DNA from: Pseudevernia furfuracea
Lineage: Eukaryota > Ascomycota > Lecanoromycetes > Lecanorales > Parmeliaceae
Direction of reading: 5' to 3'
NCBI GenBank assembly: GCA_022315425.1
Contig: JAIUPT010000041.1
Coordinates: 1,178,001-1,242,000 of the forward strand
Length of the DNA stretch: 64,000 nt
Part shown: positions 1 through 10,500 of the stretch, piece by piece
Position numbering within the stretch: position 1 is the stretch's first letter
Layout: each line of letters starts with the position of its first letter
Program-made: the position numbers and the translations under genes
Notes under the pieces: model-generated
Seen by the model: the letters and a program-made list of their open reading frames with translations, nothing else
The model's database searches: none
What the model was told of the DNA's origin: nothing

Positions 1-985
1 AATGGCACCAACCTTTCCTGGGCACCTTATACGCCGCGCCACGTTCTCCCACCCATTTCTTCAGCGCTCCCGCCTCGACAGCTTCTTCTCCCTCTCCGAG
101 ATTGACGGCGCAACCGACGTCCTGGTCATGCATATCATCATTGATCGCGAAACAAACCACCTCAGCCACAGCCCGATGCTGCGCGATAATGTTATCAAGC
201 TCCACCGGGGAGATTTTCCCGCCGCCCTTGTTGATGAGCTCTTTGAGGCGCCCGGTCAAGGTGAGGTAGGTAGTGCTCCTCATCTAGCTTGCCTTGATCA
301 CCCGGTGCGGAAAAATCCCGTCCTAGTAAAACCGAGTCTCGTTGGCGGGCAGAGTTCCGAAGGTATCCATGTGTCACATTCGCACCTCGGATGCAAACCT
401 CGCCTTCCTTCCCCCTTGGGGAACAGGAGCACCACTTGCATCGAGAATTTGCCAACCCGATGCCATCAGCTGCACGATCGACGCAGCCCCGTGATCGTTT
501 GGCAGGCCGGAGGGGATTTGAAATGATGAGATGGCAGGCTTCAGTCGTGGCGTAAGACTCCGGGACGGGAGCTTCGAACCGTAGCTCGAGCTGGTGGAAC
601 AGCGATGGTGGTAGCTGCGAGGAACACGAAGGAATGGATATGATGGATGGGAGCGGATTTGGCGAATCGGTGGAGCATACGGTGCCTTGTGGGTGTGCAT
701 GTGTACCATGAAGCTCGATATTCTGTAATTTACTTCTAGAAAGATGGGGTGAGACGACTGGGTAGGATGATGGTACCGCCAGATCTGAGGGGGGCTAGGA
801 AGGACGCTAGAAGTCCGTGAACATGGAATAGAGGCATGATGAGGATGGTGCGGTCCTGTTCTGTGAGCTGATAGGTTCTACAGATGTTGTCTGATTTCAA
901 GATTAGTGGAACGCTTTTGAGTAGAATCAATCTCCATGTGCTTACCGATGGATCAGACCAGATTACGATAAGTGAGAGAGGCACC
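1..985 (-). pseudogene. Pcs60/FAT2-like AMP-dependent CoA ligase, decayed and cut by window edge
   Basis: The minus strand carries recognisable pieces of an adenylate-forming ligase close to peroxisomal Pcs60. The core TYQLTEQDRT...MPLFHVHGLLASFLAPL lies at about 775-875, QILDASGAPVP at about 410-450, GEVCIRGANVTHGYL at about 365-415, GDQGKLDEEHYL at about 265-300, and INKGGGKISPVELDNIIA at about 180-230. The pieces sit in different reading frames, so no continuous ORF exists. One break is visible directly: GTAG is tandemly doubled at 265-272, a 4-bp insertion just before the conserved LTGRLKELINKGG segment. At least two more frame changes fall at about 300-345 and 480-620. The N-terminal third of the enzyme is not evident upstream of 985, and the C-terminus lies beyond base 1. 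Active relatives ligate CoA to oxalate or fatty acids. Confidence 0.8.
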
Positions 986-1184
986 TGTAATGTTCAATGA
1001 GCTCTTGGCTAAGAGAAGGGCAGTATTGAAAGATGTATATCAAGCCTTTTAGCGAGTAAGTATATAGTATAGAAGCATCAAAGACGTGTTCACCACAGCG
1101 ACTCGAATATCTTACAGCCATTTTTCTTTCTTTCCTCCCTCTCACCTCCACCCAGCCTAACTTGGGTATCGACTTGGGTCCCGT

Positions 1185-1825
1185 CTAACCCATGATCATC
1201 TGATAACCCGTCATGCCACTCATAACCAACAGTGCCAACTCGAATAAAGTGCCCGCGGCCCCAATCTGCCTCCCACTTCCATCACTTTTATCCTTCCTGC
1301 AATACCCAATCGTATAAGCCACCCTGCTCGCACACCACGCCACACCAACGCAGGCGCTGACAACCGGATCTACCATACCACCACACATTAGCCATCTCCC
1401 ATTTTTTCTCCTCCCCCTTCAGCTCCACTAGGCAGCACAACGAACATGCACATACATTTCAACCCCCCAATCAACATCCCCACCAACACCTGCGGCTGAT
1501 GCTCTAGGTAGTTTGCATGCGAGCGCACGGCGCAATTGAAGAGGTATTTCTCCTTGTTCTCCTTGCATTCAGCGGCGCTGGCGTAGGCGTTTGGGTAGGG
1601 GACCTTGGCGTCTCTGCGGTAGAAACCGACGTTGATGCCGTGGCCCATGGCGAGAAAGGTGGTGAGGGTGGCGGTGGCGAGGACGTAGCTGGAAGGAAAA
1701 GGGTGTTAGTCAGGGACGTCCAAGGATGATAGAAGAGGGTAGATTAGATGGACGGAGTGATTTGGAGGGCATGGGGGCGGGATGTAGTACCCGTATTCCT
1801 GAGGGACGGTGAGGGTGAGAGACAT
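1185..1825 (-). CDS. MAPEG family membrane protein (microsomal glutathione S-transferase 3-like)
   Basis: Three exons join in frame: 1825-1791, 1688-1456 and 1369-1185, with introns of 102 and 86 bp. They encode 150 residues, the usual MGST3 length. The protein starts MSLTLTVPQEYGYVLA, has an N-terminal membrane helix, then the family core LFNCAVRSHANYLEHQPQVL around residues 65-84 and GGLKYPVVSACVGVAW directly after. The second splice restores the conserved GGLKYP...V stretch, which supports the model. MGST3-type enzymes conjugate glutathione to lipophilic electrophiles and reduce lipid peroxides in ER membranes. The final membrane helix ends in a short tail. It lies downstream of a decayed acyl-CoA-ligase locus with no sign of co-regulation. 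The family call is firm; the substrate is unknown. Confidence 0.9.
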
Positions 1826-1899
1826 GCTGACGGTGGAGCTGGAGGGAATCTTGGATTATTAATCAGAGGTATAGAGAATTGTTTTGAGGGTTGCTGGCA

Positions 1900-4860
1900 A
1901 GAGTTGGGAGCTGTGAGGTTTTAAGTAGGTAAATAAGTTAAAAGGAAGGAGATGGGGGTCAAGCTTCGAGGCGGATAGAGATTGTGCCGAAGCCGAGCAG
2001 GACCCTCAGAAAGGAGACGAGGTAGAAAGAACAACGAATCATCAAGGAAATCCAAGTAAGAATACTGCTCCCTTCGGTCTTCAGGGATGGAATATGCCGA
2101 TGCAGAAGGAGACCGAAAGTGCTTCAATAATTTGTCAGATCATTTTGCTCTCCATCCCGGACATGCTCGGAAATGGCTGTCAGTTGTACACGGAAGAGCT
2201 ACTGGCAATCACCTTGAGAGCGATGTCTCCCCGGAAAACATGGTTGCCTGTAGCAGGTGGGAGTGTGCTCTGGAGTATGCGGAGGCGGTCGAGCGCTTGA
2301 CGTCGTTCAAGGCTCATTTCGTTACCAGGAATATCATGCGCCAAGCTTAAGGTCCGGGCAGCATCCTTCATCGAAAAATTAAGGGGGCGGAATATTCTCT
2401 TTCGGCCCGCTGTCGCGTCCTTCAAATCATCCATGGTTCTCTCCTCGCAATCGTATGTAGTAGCGGAAAATTGGCCGCCGAGCCCGTTTGGCAAGCCGAA
2501 GCGCCATGTGGAGAGTTCGGGGGGTTCGTATGTATATCTTTGTGGGCATAGCTCATGATTTCACGAAGAGTTAGATCGCGAGGGTCCGAGGGAGAATTTG
2601 TTGCAGGCGGGAGAGAAGGCATACTCGAAGGCGTGGGAAGGGACTTGTTGACTCGTCTCTGCTGCTGTAGGTGCTGTGGTGCTGTGATAGTATCGAATAA
2701 GCGGAAGACCAAGCAGATACCAAAATGTGGAGGAATGCTTCCGCTAAGATTCTAAAGCTTCTACCGAGACTTGAAAGCAGCGAAATCTGTATGGAATTGT
2801 TCCAGGGAATTAAGGTGCAGTGGAGAGGGAGGACCGATCAAAATTGAGGACCAACGTACCTTAGCTATCAGGAAGCGGTCGACATTTTCTAGGTTATCTC
2901 GTATGAAAGGTATTAGCACAGCTATTGATGCAGTGAAGATAAAGACTTTTACGTGCTACAAACAAATCGATCGACAGAAACCAGGTCAACTTTTACGAGT
3001 ATCTACCCGATTTGACAGAACCGACTCCGTCTAAAGGAAGAGCTAGGTGATATCGCTACATGAACGTCTATCGCTATGAGACACTGGTGGTAGCGAGGTA
3101 GAGCCCGACACAACATTACAAGGGTTACACAGCAGTACACCTACGCATGGCCGCATCTCCGGGATAAAACAGGGTGTACAAGCTCTGAAGAGGAATTTCA
3201 GAAAGCGGCCTGTGGCTTTGGATACACTCAAACATTGCCAGGACTACGAGGAAAGAAGAACGAAAAAGCTTTTACTCGCATCAGTATTCAAAAGTACACT
3301 GGTGGGTAAGTTGAAGATGGAAAGGAGGCATATGCTATCTGCTTCCCCAGCTAATTTTTTTTTCATGCCATGCAGTTGCTCCAATCAAATACTTTTCATA
3401 TGCGCCGTCATTCAGCCGTCGTTGGAAATTGCTCAAAGCTAAGAGGATCTGTCAAATTCGTTTGCAAGCATCTTTATTCTCCTGTCAGGCTCGTCTCGTA
3501 CCATACTGGTATATCCGTTGGGAGTTTTGGGGCAAAACGCTGCGGAAAACGAGGGGCCGGACGCAAAACCTGGGATCCCCTTTGAAGGCACTCTGACATG
3601 TCGTGTCAACGATAAAGGACAACATCGACTCAGGGGTACGCAAGACCGCTGTACTCTACTTGTCTTGGCCTATCAATTCCCTACGGCAGTACAAATGGAT
3701 GCCTTTCCCATTGTAATCTTCCCAATGACGGCCATAATTCTGGTAGTCGTCTACATTTTGTTGCGTCTAGCTAGGGTACAGGTGTGCTTGTACAGGATAT
3801 GTTGTGTGGTACTCGGAGAGCTGCTGATCGCGGACAGCAAGGTCTGGAGGCACGACGTTAAAGTCTTCGGCTCGATGGACTTGGTCGGAGTGATTTGCAG
3901 TGGTAGTGGTGATGTTCTGAGAAAAGAAGCGTATGGAAAAACCAAAACATGCCGCATTACCGCAGGGACACAGTAAGTCCATTGTAGTAAAACAAACAGT
4001 TTTCAACGTAGTGCCACGCATTTCTAAAAGGCCGCACTCAATACGTAATTCTTCAAACTTAACCATCAGCATATGCTCGTTGTGACAGGCCATAAATCAA
4101 AGTCTGGTGGAGCAGCAGCATTATAATTCATGTCTGCTTTGTGCACTCTCCGAATGCCATTCTGACCTGGCCCACCAAGTAAGCAGCGAGACTAGTGTGT
4201 TCGCTCAAAAGGGGCAAGCTGTTGTTTCGTTCATAATATGAGATAAATATGAGTCAAATTATCTATATGTTTTGAAGGGCAGGCGGCCCTGCATTCCTAC
4301 CACTCCACCGGCAGGGTTCTCTGATATCAACGTAGAAACCGTGGATGGTGTCATACACGCTGGGCTGACACAGGTCGTAAGCCTATGGCTGTGATTGGCT
4401 CGAGCTCAGCTTGATACTTGGGTTAAATGTCCAGAATAGCAGTCGTCATAGGATCGATCTATGTGATTCTAAATGTATTTCGAAGATGTATTGAAACTTT
4501 CCGTTGCTCGTGATGAATTCCCTCGCCTTCAGACTGCTAGAAGTCATCTCCCATGAACACATCACATATAGTAAAGATGTGAGACCGTATTTCAGCAAAG
4601 CAACCAAGCCTTCGGACAATGACAGACATCCTTAGCTAAAAAGAAAGTGTGACAGACTCAGCTGCGCAGCGCACTATGGCAGCTACGTGAATCTTGGGCG
4701 CCAATATTGATACGCATGCGCCATGGAGTGAGGGCGTACACGCCGTCCTGGCCCGGCATCTACATTCAAAGTCTCTTCCAAATTTGAGACAGAAGCAAAG
4801 TATATAAGATCGAAGGGAAATAAGAAAAGCAGCGCACAATTGCATGGACTTGGAAAATTT
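1900..4860. other. Gene-poor stretch with unassigned short ORFs
   Basis: No recognisable gene is visible. Minus-strand open frames at 2180-2494 and 2422-2712 overlap in different frames and could be remnants or exons of one unknown gene. No splice pair joining them was convincing. A plus-strand frame at 3518-3976 has one hydrophobic segment and no motif. From about 4100 to 4860 only short frames occur. Confidence 0.4.
3767..4093 (-). CDS. Hypothetical small protein
   Basis: This is an open frame of 108 codons, not recognised. The part from the internal Met (MDLLCPCGNAACFGF) to the end reads like a short, non-repetitive protein with a Cys-rich start and the segment EDFNVVPPDLAVRDQQLSEY. It has no signal peptide, membrane segment or known motif. 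It overlaps a plus-strand open frame (3518-3976), and at most one of the two is real. It may be a chance ORF. Confidence 0.25.
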   Translation of the reverse strand: MACHNEHMLMVKFEELRIECGLLEMRGTTLKTVCFTTMDLLCPCGNAACFGFSIRFFSQNITTTTANHSDQVHRAEDFNVVPPDLAVRDQQLSEYHTTYPVQAHLYPS

Positions 4861-4870
4861 TGATACTACC

Positions 4871-5956
4871 TCATGGTGAACCGAACGCCAGAAGCTCATC
4901 CTCCAGCTTCCGGCTCTTGGATGCTCGACCTGCCTCGTCATCGCTACTATCGTCAGCCCCATGTTTACCAAGTAGCTGCTCTTCGAAATTCCGCGTTTCC
5001 CGTGCCCGTGCCGACTCCCCGCCACCACGTCCCCCTCCAGGCCCACTTCCTCTTGATCTAGGATCTGGCGGAGGTTTCGGCTTAGGCGCAGACGCAGCAT
5101 TGAGTCCAGCGCTGAGCAACTGCCTCTTATCAACAACCTGCCCCTCCTCGTTGATAACAGCGCCCTTCTCCTTAGCAAGCTCGGCCTCGCTCTTTCCTTT
5201 CTTCCCCTCCTTCTCCTCTCCATCAGCCTTATCATCTTTACCCCTCCCCTCCTCCACAGCCTTCATAACCTCCTTATGCTTCAACTCATCCTTCTCCAAC
5301 AAATTTTTGTATAGCGCCTTCATCCCTCCACCCTCCCTCCTTTTTCTCTCCTCCGCCTCCTTCTCCTTTTGCACTTCCTCCTCCTCCAACCTCCTCATCT
5401 CCTCTTGCTGCCTTTTGTAAGCCCCGGTGACAAACTTTTCCTTATCCGCAAACTCGTCTCCCTCCAGTTCTCGCTCCTTCGCTAACATCTTCTCTTTCGC
5501 GCGCAGTTGGTCACGCTTACGGACTTCGGCCGCTGCGAGGAGGTTGCCCATGTATTTGGGTTTCTTTTCGATGTCGGCGGTGGAGCTAGAGGAGGCGGGT
5601 TTGGCGTGTAGGGAGTCGTAGACGGCGTCGTAGTCGTAGATGTTGGGGTCGAGGTCTTGAGCAGATTTGGAATGCTTATTGGTGGAGTGGTTCGTGGAGA
5701 GGTCGCCATATTGGGAGATCTGTGGCGGTTTGGAGGGCCGTGAGGAAGGCACAGTAGGAGCAAACTTTGAGGACTTGGATTTGGAGGAGGGTTGAAGGCC
5801 GCCTAGGGTGGATATGGGTTCGGGTGCATCTTCGTCGTCGGGCCCATCTTCAGGACCAGAGTCGTCATCGAAGATTGTCTTCCGCTTTGCAGGTGGCGGC
5901 CTTTGACCTAACGGAGGCTTCTTCGTTATATTGAGGCCGTAATATAATTCCGACAT
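4871..5956 (-). CDS. NSRP1-like coiled-coil nuclear protein
   Basis: A single exon encodes 361 residues. The N-terminus (MSELYYGLNITKKPP) is followed by an acidic low-complexity region, then the NSRP1 N-terminal domain (formerly DUF2040) at about residues 100-235. Its hallmarks are DPNIYDYDAVYDS, PKYMGNLLAAAEVRKRDQ and EGDEFADKEKFVTGAYK, followed by a long charged coiled coil rich in Glu, Lys and Arg. The C-terminal third is Gly/Arg-rich (SRGSGPGGGRGGG) and disordered. Animal NSRP1 (CCDC55) is a nuclear-speckle regulator of alternative splicing; a similar fungal role is inferred. The first ATG (5956) gives the conserved start. It is divergent from the NFKBIL1-like gene across 199 bp. Confidence 0.85.
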   Translation of the reverse strand: MSELYYGLNITKKPPLGQRPPPAKRKTIFDDDSGPEDGPDDEDAPEPISTLGGLQPSSKSKSSKFAPTVPSSRPSKPPQISQYGDLSTNHSTNKHSKSAQDLDPNIYDYDAVYDSLHAKPASSSSTADIEKKPKYMGNLLAAAEVRKRDQLRAKEKMLAKERELEGDEFADKEKFVTGAYKRQQEEMRRLEEEEVQKEKEAEERKRREGGGMKALYKNLLEKDELKHKEVMKAVEEGRGKDDKADGEEKEGKKGKSEAELAKEKGAVINEEGQVVDKRQLLSAGLNAASAPKPKPPPDPRSRGSGPGGGRGGGESARARETRNFEEQLLGKHGADDSSDDEAGRASKSRKLEDELLAFGSP

Positions 5957-6155
5957 TATGTTAGTGTTTAGTAAAGAATGACAGGAAAATGTTGCGCGTG
6001 GGAGATTTGAAGTAGAACTTCAAAGATTCCCAATCCGGCAACCGCAACCGAAGCGCTTCTACTTCCCTTTGCATTTGCAACTACATTTATTCCGCAACAC
6101 TAACACAGGCAGCAGGTAGATCTGTAATAGAGAATATACCACCCCACTCATCGCC
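5957..6155. promoter_or_regulatory. Short divergent promoter between NSRP1-like and NFKBIL1-like genes
   Basis: The two start codons face away from each other with only 199 bp between, so the genes must share upstream sequence. It contains several A/T-rich tracts and no obvious TATA box. Shared regulation is inferred from spacing only. Confidence 0.5.
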
Positions 6156-7124
6156 ATGGCCTCAGTGCCAGAGGACGCCTCCACCGCCGCCCCATACTCC
6201 TCCAACCCTACCAGACCCTTCCGCTTCAAACGCCCACGGTCCGCATCTCCCTCGCCATTAGACCCCCCTCGCAAACGCCGGTCCCTCTCTCCCCTATCAT
6301 CCACACCTCAAACCCCCCACCATACCCACCGCCATCACCATCGCCGTCACCGCCACCACCACCGCTCCAAGCGACAAACACACACCCCACCAGATGACCA
6401 CAATGACCCTCGCAAGAGCTGGGACGAACAATCTTTCTACATGGACCCCGACGCCGCGTTTCGTCAATCCCTCTTCGACGCCCTCGCCGACGACGAAGGC
6501 GCCGCGTTCTGGGAAGGAGTCTACGGGCAGCCTATTCACACCTATTCGCCGTATTACCCCGCTTCTACGTCCCCCCACGATGAAGACCCTGATCATCCGG
6601 CCAATCCTAAGTTGGAGAGGATGACCGATGAGCAGTACACGGCCTATGTGCGGAGGAAGATGTGGGAGAAAAGCCACGAGCACGTTCTCGAAGAACGGCG
6701 GCGCAGGCAAAAGGAGCGGAAGAGGGAGGAGGCGAAGGATAAGGAGGGGAGGAATTGGCAGGCTGGTGTTGAAGAGGCGCTTAGGAGGGGTGAGGAGAAG
6801 AGGGAGAGGAATAGATGGAAGGGTATTTGGGAGGGGTATCTTGCGGGCTGGGAGGAAGGGAAAGGGAAGATCTTCTGGCCGGTTGAGAGCGAGAAGATGG
6901 AGGATGTAGGGACGGGGGAGGTCGAGAAGTTCTTTAAAGGGGTGGGAGAGGTTGGGGGTGTGGATTTGGGGGATGTGCTTAAGAAGGAGAGGGTGCGCTG
7001 GCATCCAGATAAGATGCAGCAAAGGGCTGGGGACGTGGGCATTGATGGTCGAACTATGAAGGTGGTGACGGCTGTGTTTCAGGTTGTTGATAGGTTGTGG
7101 GGCGAGATACGGAAGAGAGCGTAG
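6156..7124 (+). CDS. NFKBIL1-like protein with degenerate J-domain tail
   Basis: An intronless gene encodes 322 residues. The N-terminus is disordered, with Ser/Pro/Arg-rich SR-like segments (RPRSASPSPLDPPRKRRS) and a His/Arg-rich run near residues 50-72. The middle is a long charged helix (about 160-240) with WEKSHEHVLEERRRRQKERK. The C-terminus contains VRWHPDKMQQ near residue 285, the J-like motif that typifies NFKBIL1/IkBL proteins and their fungal counterparts, and ends VVDRLWGEIRKRA. Ankyrin repeats of the animal protein are not visible, as is normal in fungi. IkBL is nuclear and has been linked to mRNA processing, which fits the divergent NSRP1-like neighbour. The fungal role is not established here. 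Confidence 0.8.
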   Translation: MASVPEDASTAAPYSSNPTRPFRFKRPRSASPSPLDPPRKRRSLSPLSSTPQTPHHTHRHHHRRHRHHHRSKRQTHTPPDDHNDPRKSWDEQSFYMDPDAAFRQSLFDALADDEGAAFWEGVYGQPIHTYSPYYPASTSPHDEDPDHPANPKLERMTDEQYTAYVRRKMWEKSHEHVLEERRRRQKERKREEAKDKEGRNWQAGVEEALRRGEEKRERNRWKGIWEGYLAGWEEGKGKIFWPVESEKMEDVGTGEVEKFFKGVGEVGGVDLGDVLKKERVRWHPDKMQQRAGDVGIDGRTMKVVTAVFQVVDRLWGEIRKRA

Positions 7125-7648
7125 ATACCCTTATTGCAATATGACAATATGACAATGCTTTGACCTCACGCATTCGATTGTGTCGCTGTGGATGCTCATG
7201 GATACTATCGCGTAGACAGTGATAATCACAGGTCATCGGGGAGCCGCATGCTGCCATAATGGACTCAATTACAAATGTCTTTTCTTGACAACGAGTGGCC
7301 TGCAAGCTCTGCTAGCTAGATTGCAAAACTTTTTGACTCGGCCGCCATTGCTGAGATTGAGTAGACATTTTCGAAGCGTTTGCTACATATCTTAGGTAGG
7401 GTTCGCATTCATAATAGTAATAAGCCAAGCCAACTGGGTATTCAAGAGTGCAATGAAAGCAGAGATACCAGAAATACAAATGGTAGAAAGCAAATTCGAT
7501 TGCTGGTTAACCAATGGTCCAAAGGGTCGTTTTGTCGGTCAATGTCATCCGACCTCCATACTTTCTTGTCTTCTTTCTACCGATCGTGAAGGAATATCAA
7601 TTGCGCGGATAGATAACGGCGTAGTAGCTTCGTCACCTCTATTGGAGC
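7125..7648. other. Intergenic region, nothing recognised
   Basis: About 520 bp between the convergent NFKBIL1-like and PKA genes. Only short overlapping ORFs are present. It presumably holds both 3' ends. Confidence 0.6.
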
Positions 7649-9211
7649 TTAAAAGTCCCTGAAGAGATAGCCGTGTCTGTAGCAATTTCAGTAATTGTTT
7701 TGTTCCCAAAGCCATGTGACATACGGGTCCGGGGCTTTCTCTCCATATTTCTCCGTCTCTTCCGGATACTTGTCGAACTGACTTGCATCACCCACTCCAC
7801 CTTGGACAGGGGGTACATAGGGAGCGTCGATGTCTTTCTTCGCCAGCCTATCCCATGTCACCTCGGCGAACCAAGCATGGTTCATCACGTCCTTTGAGCC
7901 ACCATGCAAGTTTCCCAGCCGTTTGGTGAGGTCAGGCGTAATGAGTCGCTGCAGAAGGTCCTGTGCATCTGGGTGTATATATGGAGGGTACCTCACTTTG
8001 CCTTTCAGGATGTTCTCATAGATCTTCATTGGCGAGCCTCCGTCCCAGAATGGTGTGAATCCGCAGAGCATTTCGAATATCAGTATCCCGAGGGACCACC
8101 TAGAAACGAGTGAGATGCCGTTGTTAGCATCGGGGAATGAGTCAACTCACCAATCTACCGATTTGTTGTACCCTTTCGAAGCTACTACCTCAGGCGCAAG
8201 ATAATCCGGTGTGCCGCAAAGCGTCCAGGTAATGTCTGGTACCTCTTTGGCAAATCCAAAATCTGTGATCTTAAGATGGCCATGCCTGTCCAACAAGAGG
8301 TTCTCAGGTTTCAGGTCTCGGTATATGATCCCTTGAGCATGGAGATAGTCAAGGGCAAGGGTAACCTCCGCTGCATAGAATTTGGCCACTGGGTTTGGGA
8401 ACCGCTTTTGATGGCGTGAGTAAAGATACTCTATAAGGGTGTATGACTGATAATAATATTCGAAATAATCAAGCTCACTGACCTGCGACTTGCGCAAAAG
8501 ACTGAATAGCTCTCCTCCTTCAACAAAATCCATCACCATGTAGAGATTCTTGGAATCCTGGAAAGTTCCCCACAGCGTCACCAAGAAGGCGTGCTTCACC
8601 TTCTGCAGCATCCTCCGCTCATCGTTGGTATGCTCCACTTGCTTCATTTTCACCACCTGTGCTTTTTTAAGGACCTTGACCGCATAGAAGCGCTGGTTAT
8701 GATTTGACTGCACTAGGTGCACTCTTCCAAAGCTTCCTGTTCCCAGCGTTCTCTTTAGCGTGAAGTCTGTTAGCGAATACTTCCCTTTGGTGGTGCGCGA
8801 GACGGCGGTCTGGGAGGAGGCGACGGTCGAGGTGGTAGAGACCGGTCTTATGCTTGATCCATTGGTTTGCGTTTCAGCCTGGGACAGCAATGAGCCGTCG
8901 TTCTGTAAAGGATGTGTCAGTTCATCTGCATTCCGATGCGCTTTCTACTAGGGCGAGACTACCAATGGATCTTGCCCTCCACTTCGTGGGGCCGAGGTAA
9001 GTTGTGAGGTTGTATGGGTCGCAAGCATGGTCTCCCCTCCTTTGTTAGAGCTGTTGGTCGAGCTCAACGTGTTTGCCGAAACAGAGGTGAGTGAGCTCTT
9101 GTGGCCGCCAGCTGAAGTGGGGGTGACGGGAGAGCTGTCGCTGGGTGAGGTTGGGGAATTGGGATCATGCTCCTTGGTCTTTTTCTTTTTGAGGAATCCG
9201 AGAGTCGGCAT
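7649..9211 (-). CDS. cAMP-dependent protein kinase catalytic subunit
   Basis: Five exons (9211-8963, 8902-8483, 8404-8151, 8099-7725, 7676-7649) encode 441 residues. After a Ser/Thr-rich, disordered N-terminus of about 130 residues comes a complete AGC kinase: glycine loop GTGSFGRVHLVQ, catalytic lysine in YAVKVLKK, YRDLKPENLLLD, DFGFAKEV, activation loop TWTLCGTPDYLAPE, then the AGC tail YVPPVQGGVGDASQFDKYPE. The last splice, from a GTATGT donor at 7724 to 7677, gives the end DPHGYLFRDF, matching the usual hydrophobic C-terminus of PKA. Reading through that donor would give an atypical end. The intron at 8405-8482 is 78 bp, in frame and stop-free, yet falls between RKSQ and RFPNPVAK where relatives are continuous. 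PKA is activated by cAMP release from the regulatory subunit and controls growth, nutrient sensing and development. Confidence 0.95.
8405..8482 (-). other. Stop-free 78-bp intron in the PKA gene
   Basis: It begins GTCAGT and ends AAAAG. Its length is divisible by three and the PKA frame contains no stop within it. Retention would insert 26 Tyr-rich residues (starting VSELDYFEYYYQ) between RKSQ and RFPN. It is called an intron because PKA homologues are contiguous here. Confidence 0.85.
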
Positions 9212-9474
9212 GAGAGCTTTGGTGATGCGGAGCTAATGTGATAGTGACGGAAAGGTGACGTGAATGCAAGGTACCGAGATGAAAGGGCTGCTGGTATCTG
9301 GCTCCGGGATGCCAGCGTGCTCAGAATAGGCAGACTCTCAAGGCATGTATGAGGTGCGATTGGTGCTCCAATCCAAGAAGTCTTGCTAGCGGATCAATTT
9401 GTTGATTCTCCGTCCCAGTGGTGGTTTTGCGGTCAGACACTTAGTTGTTGAGATGGTGCTAGGACCTCTGTTGG

Positions 9475-10213
9475 TCAAGGAGAGACATGAAGTGGGAGAA
9501 GAGGCAGGAGTTCAATTGGCGCAGATAGCTTGTAGTCAATGGAACTAGTTTGATAGAATGGTATTGGGCCTGATAGAGTAATAATAGGAGAATTGTAGGC
9601 GTTGGCAGGGAAGATGAGGGTGAAAGGTAAATGATGATTGGGGGGCTTTGTCGAGTCGTCCGCAGAGGAGAGAGGGGAATGGGCTAAGTCGATAGCGGTT
9701 ATACGTCGCAGGTTTTGCCGATCCCTTGAAAGAATAATTAATGATAAGTAAGCCCCACTCATCCGCGACATCTCTTTCTGTACTTCAGCTTCGTCTGAAG
9801 TGGATAGGTCATGATCATGTCCATGATGCTGCAATCGTGTGAAATTGTACCAGGGAATGCATGTGAATGGACCTTTTTGACTCAAGCAGAGAAAACCGAC
9901 TCACCCATCTTCTGCTGTGGAACGCCAGTGGCTGCGGGAACTGGCTTCAATGGCTGACGGCGATCCTCTGCTGGTAAGCCATGCGGATTGATCTGATCGG
10001 AGTGCGCGAGATGTTGCTGGTATCTAAAAGGATTAGAACAGACAAGAGGGGATATTGAAAGGATGAAGAAGGGTTGAGTAGATGGATGCCATGGAAATGA
10101 TCTGAATTGAATAATGAATAAGATGTTGATATTCATTAGGCGCGTGTGACAATAGCACAGTTCACGAAGATACCTTATATGTGAAAATTAAGGCTGCAGG
10201 ATACTTACTTCAT
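9475..10213 (-). CDS. Possible small spliced gene upstream of PKA
   Basis: An ATG at 10213 followed by a strong donor (GTAAGT at 10208) can be joined through a branch-like CTAAT and TTTTAG (10024) to an exon at 10023-9905. That exon ends at another strong donor (GTGAGT at 9904). An in-frame acceptor at 9795 continues to a stop at 9475. The predicted start is MKYQQHLAHSDQINPHGLPA, followed by a Pro-rich segment and MDEAEVQKEMSRM. The first 60 or so residues have coding character; the tail after about 9745 looks unconvincing and may be UTR or need another splice. The family is not recognised. The alternative is a spliced PKA leader with an upstream ORF, since it lies on the same strand 260 bp before the PKA start. 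Confidence 0.35.
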
Positions 10214-10500
10214 TGCTTTGCCTTTGGGCGACCTAATTGAATGTCCACTCGTTTCAAGATTCACTACTTTACTTTTCCACATCACTCTTGCAAAACATGG
10301 ATGATTGGTGTCGTGTGCTACGTAAGGGTATCTGTATATGCATATCTTCCCCTGTTCCAGGGTCATCCATTCTGCCACCGTTCAGATATCATGACGCCAT
10401 GCCGAATGCGAAGACACCAAATTGATCTCTTCGTCTATCCCAGAACTCCAAATTCTCCACGTGCTGGTACACAGAAAAACTTACAACCTACGTCCCTAGG

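Noticed and set aside
6297..7042. Long minus-strand ORFs opposite the NFKBIL1-like gene
   Set aside because: They are antisense frames produced by biased codons of the real gene.
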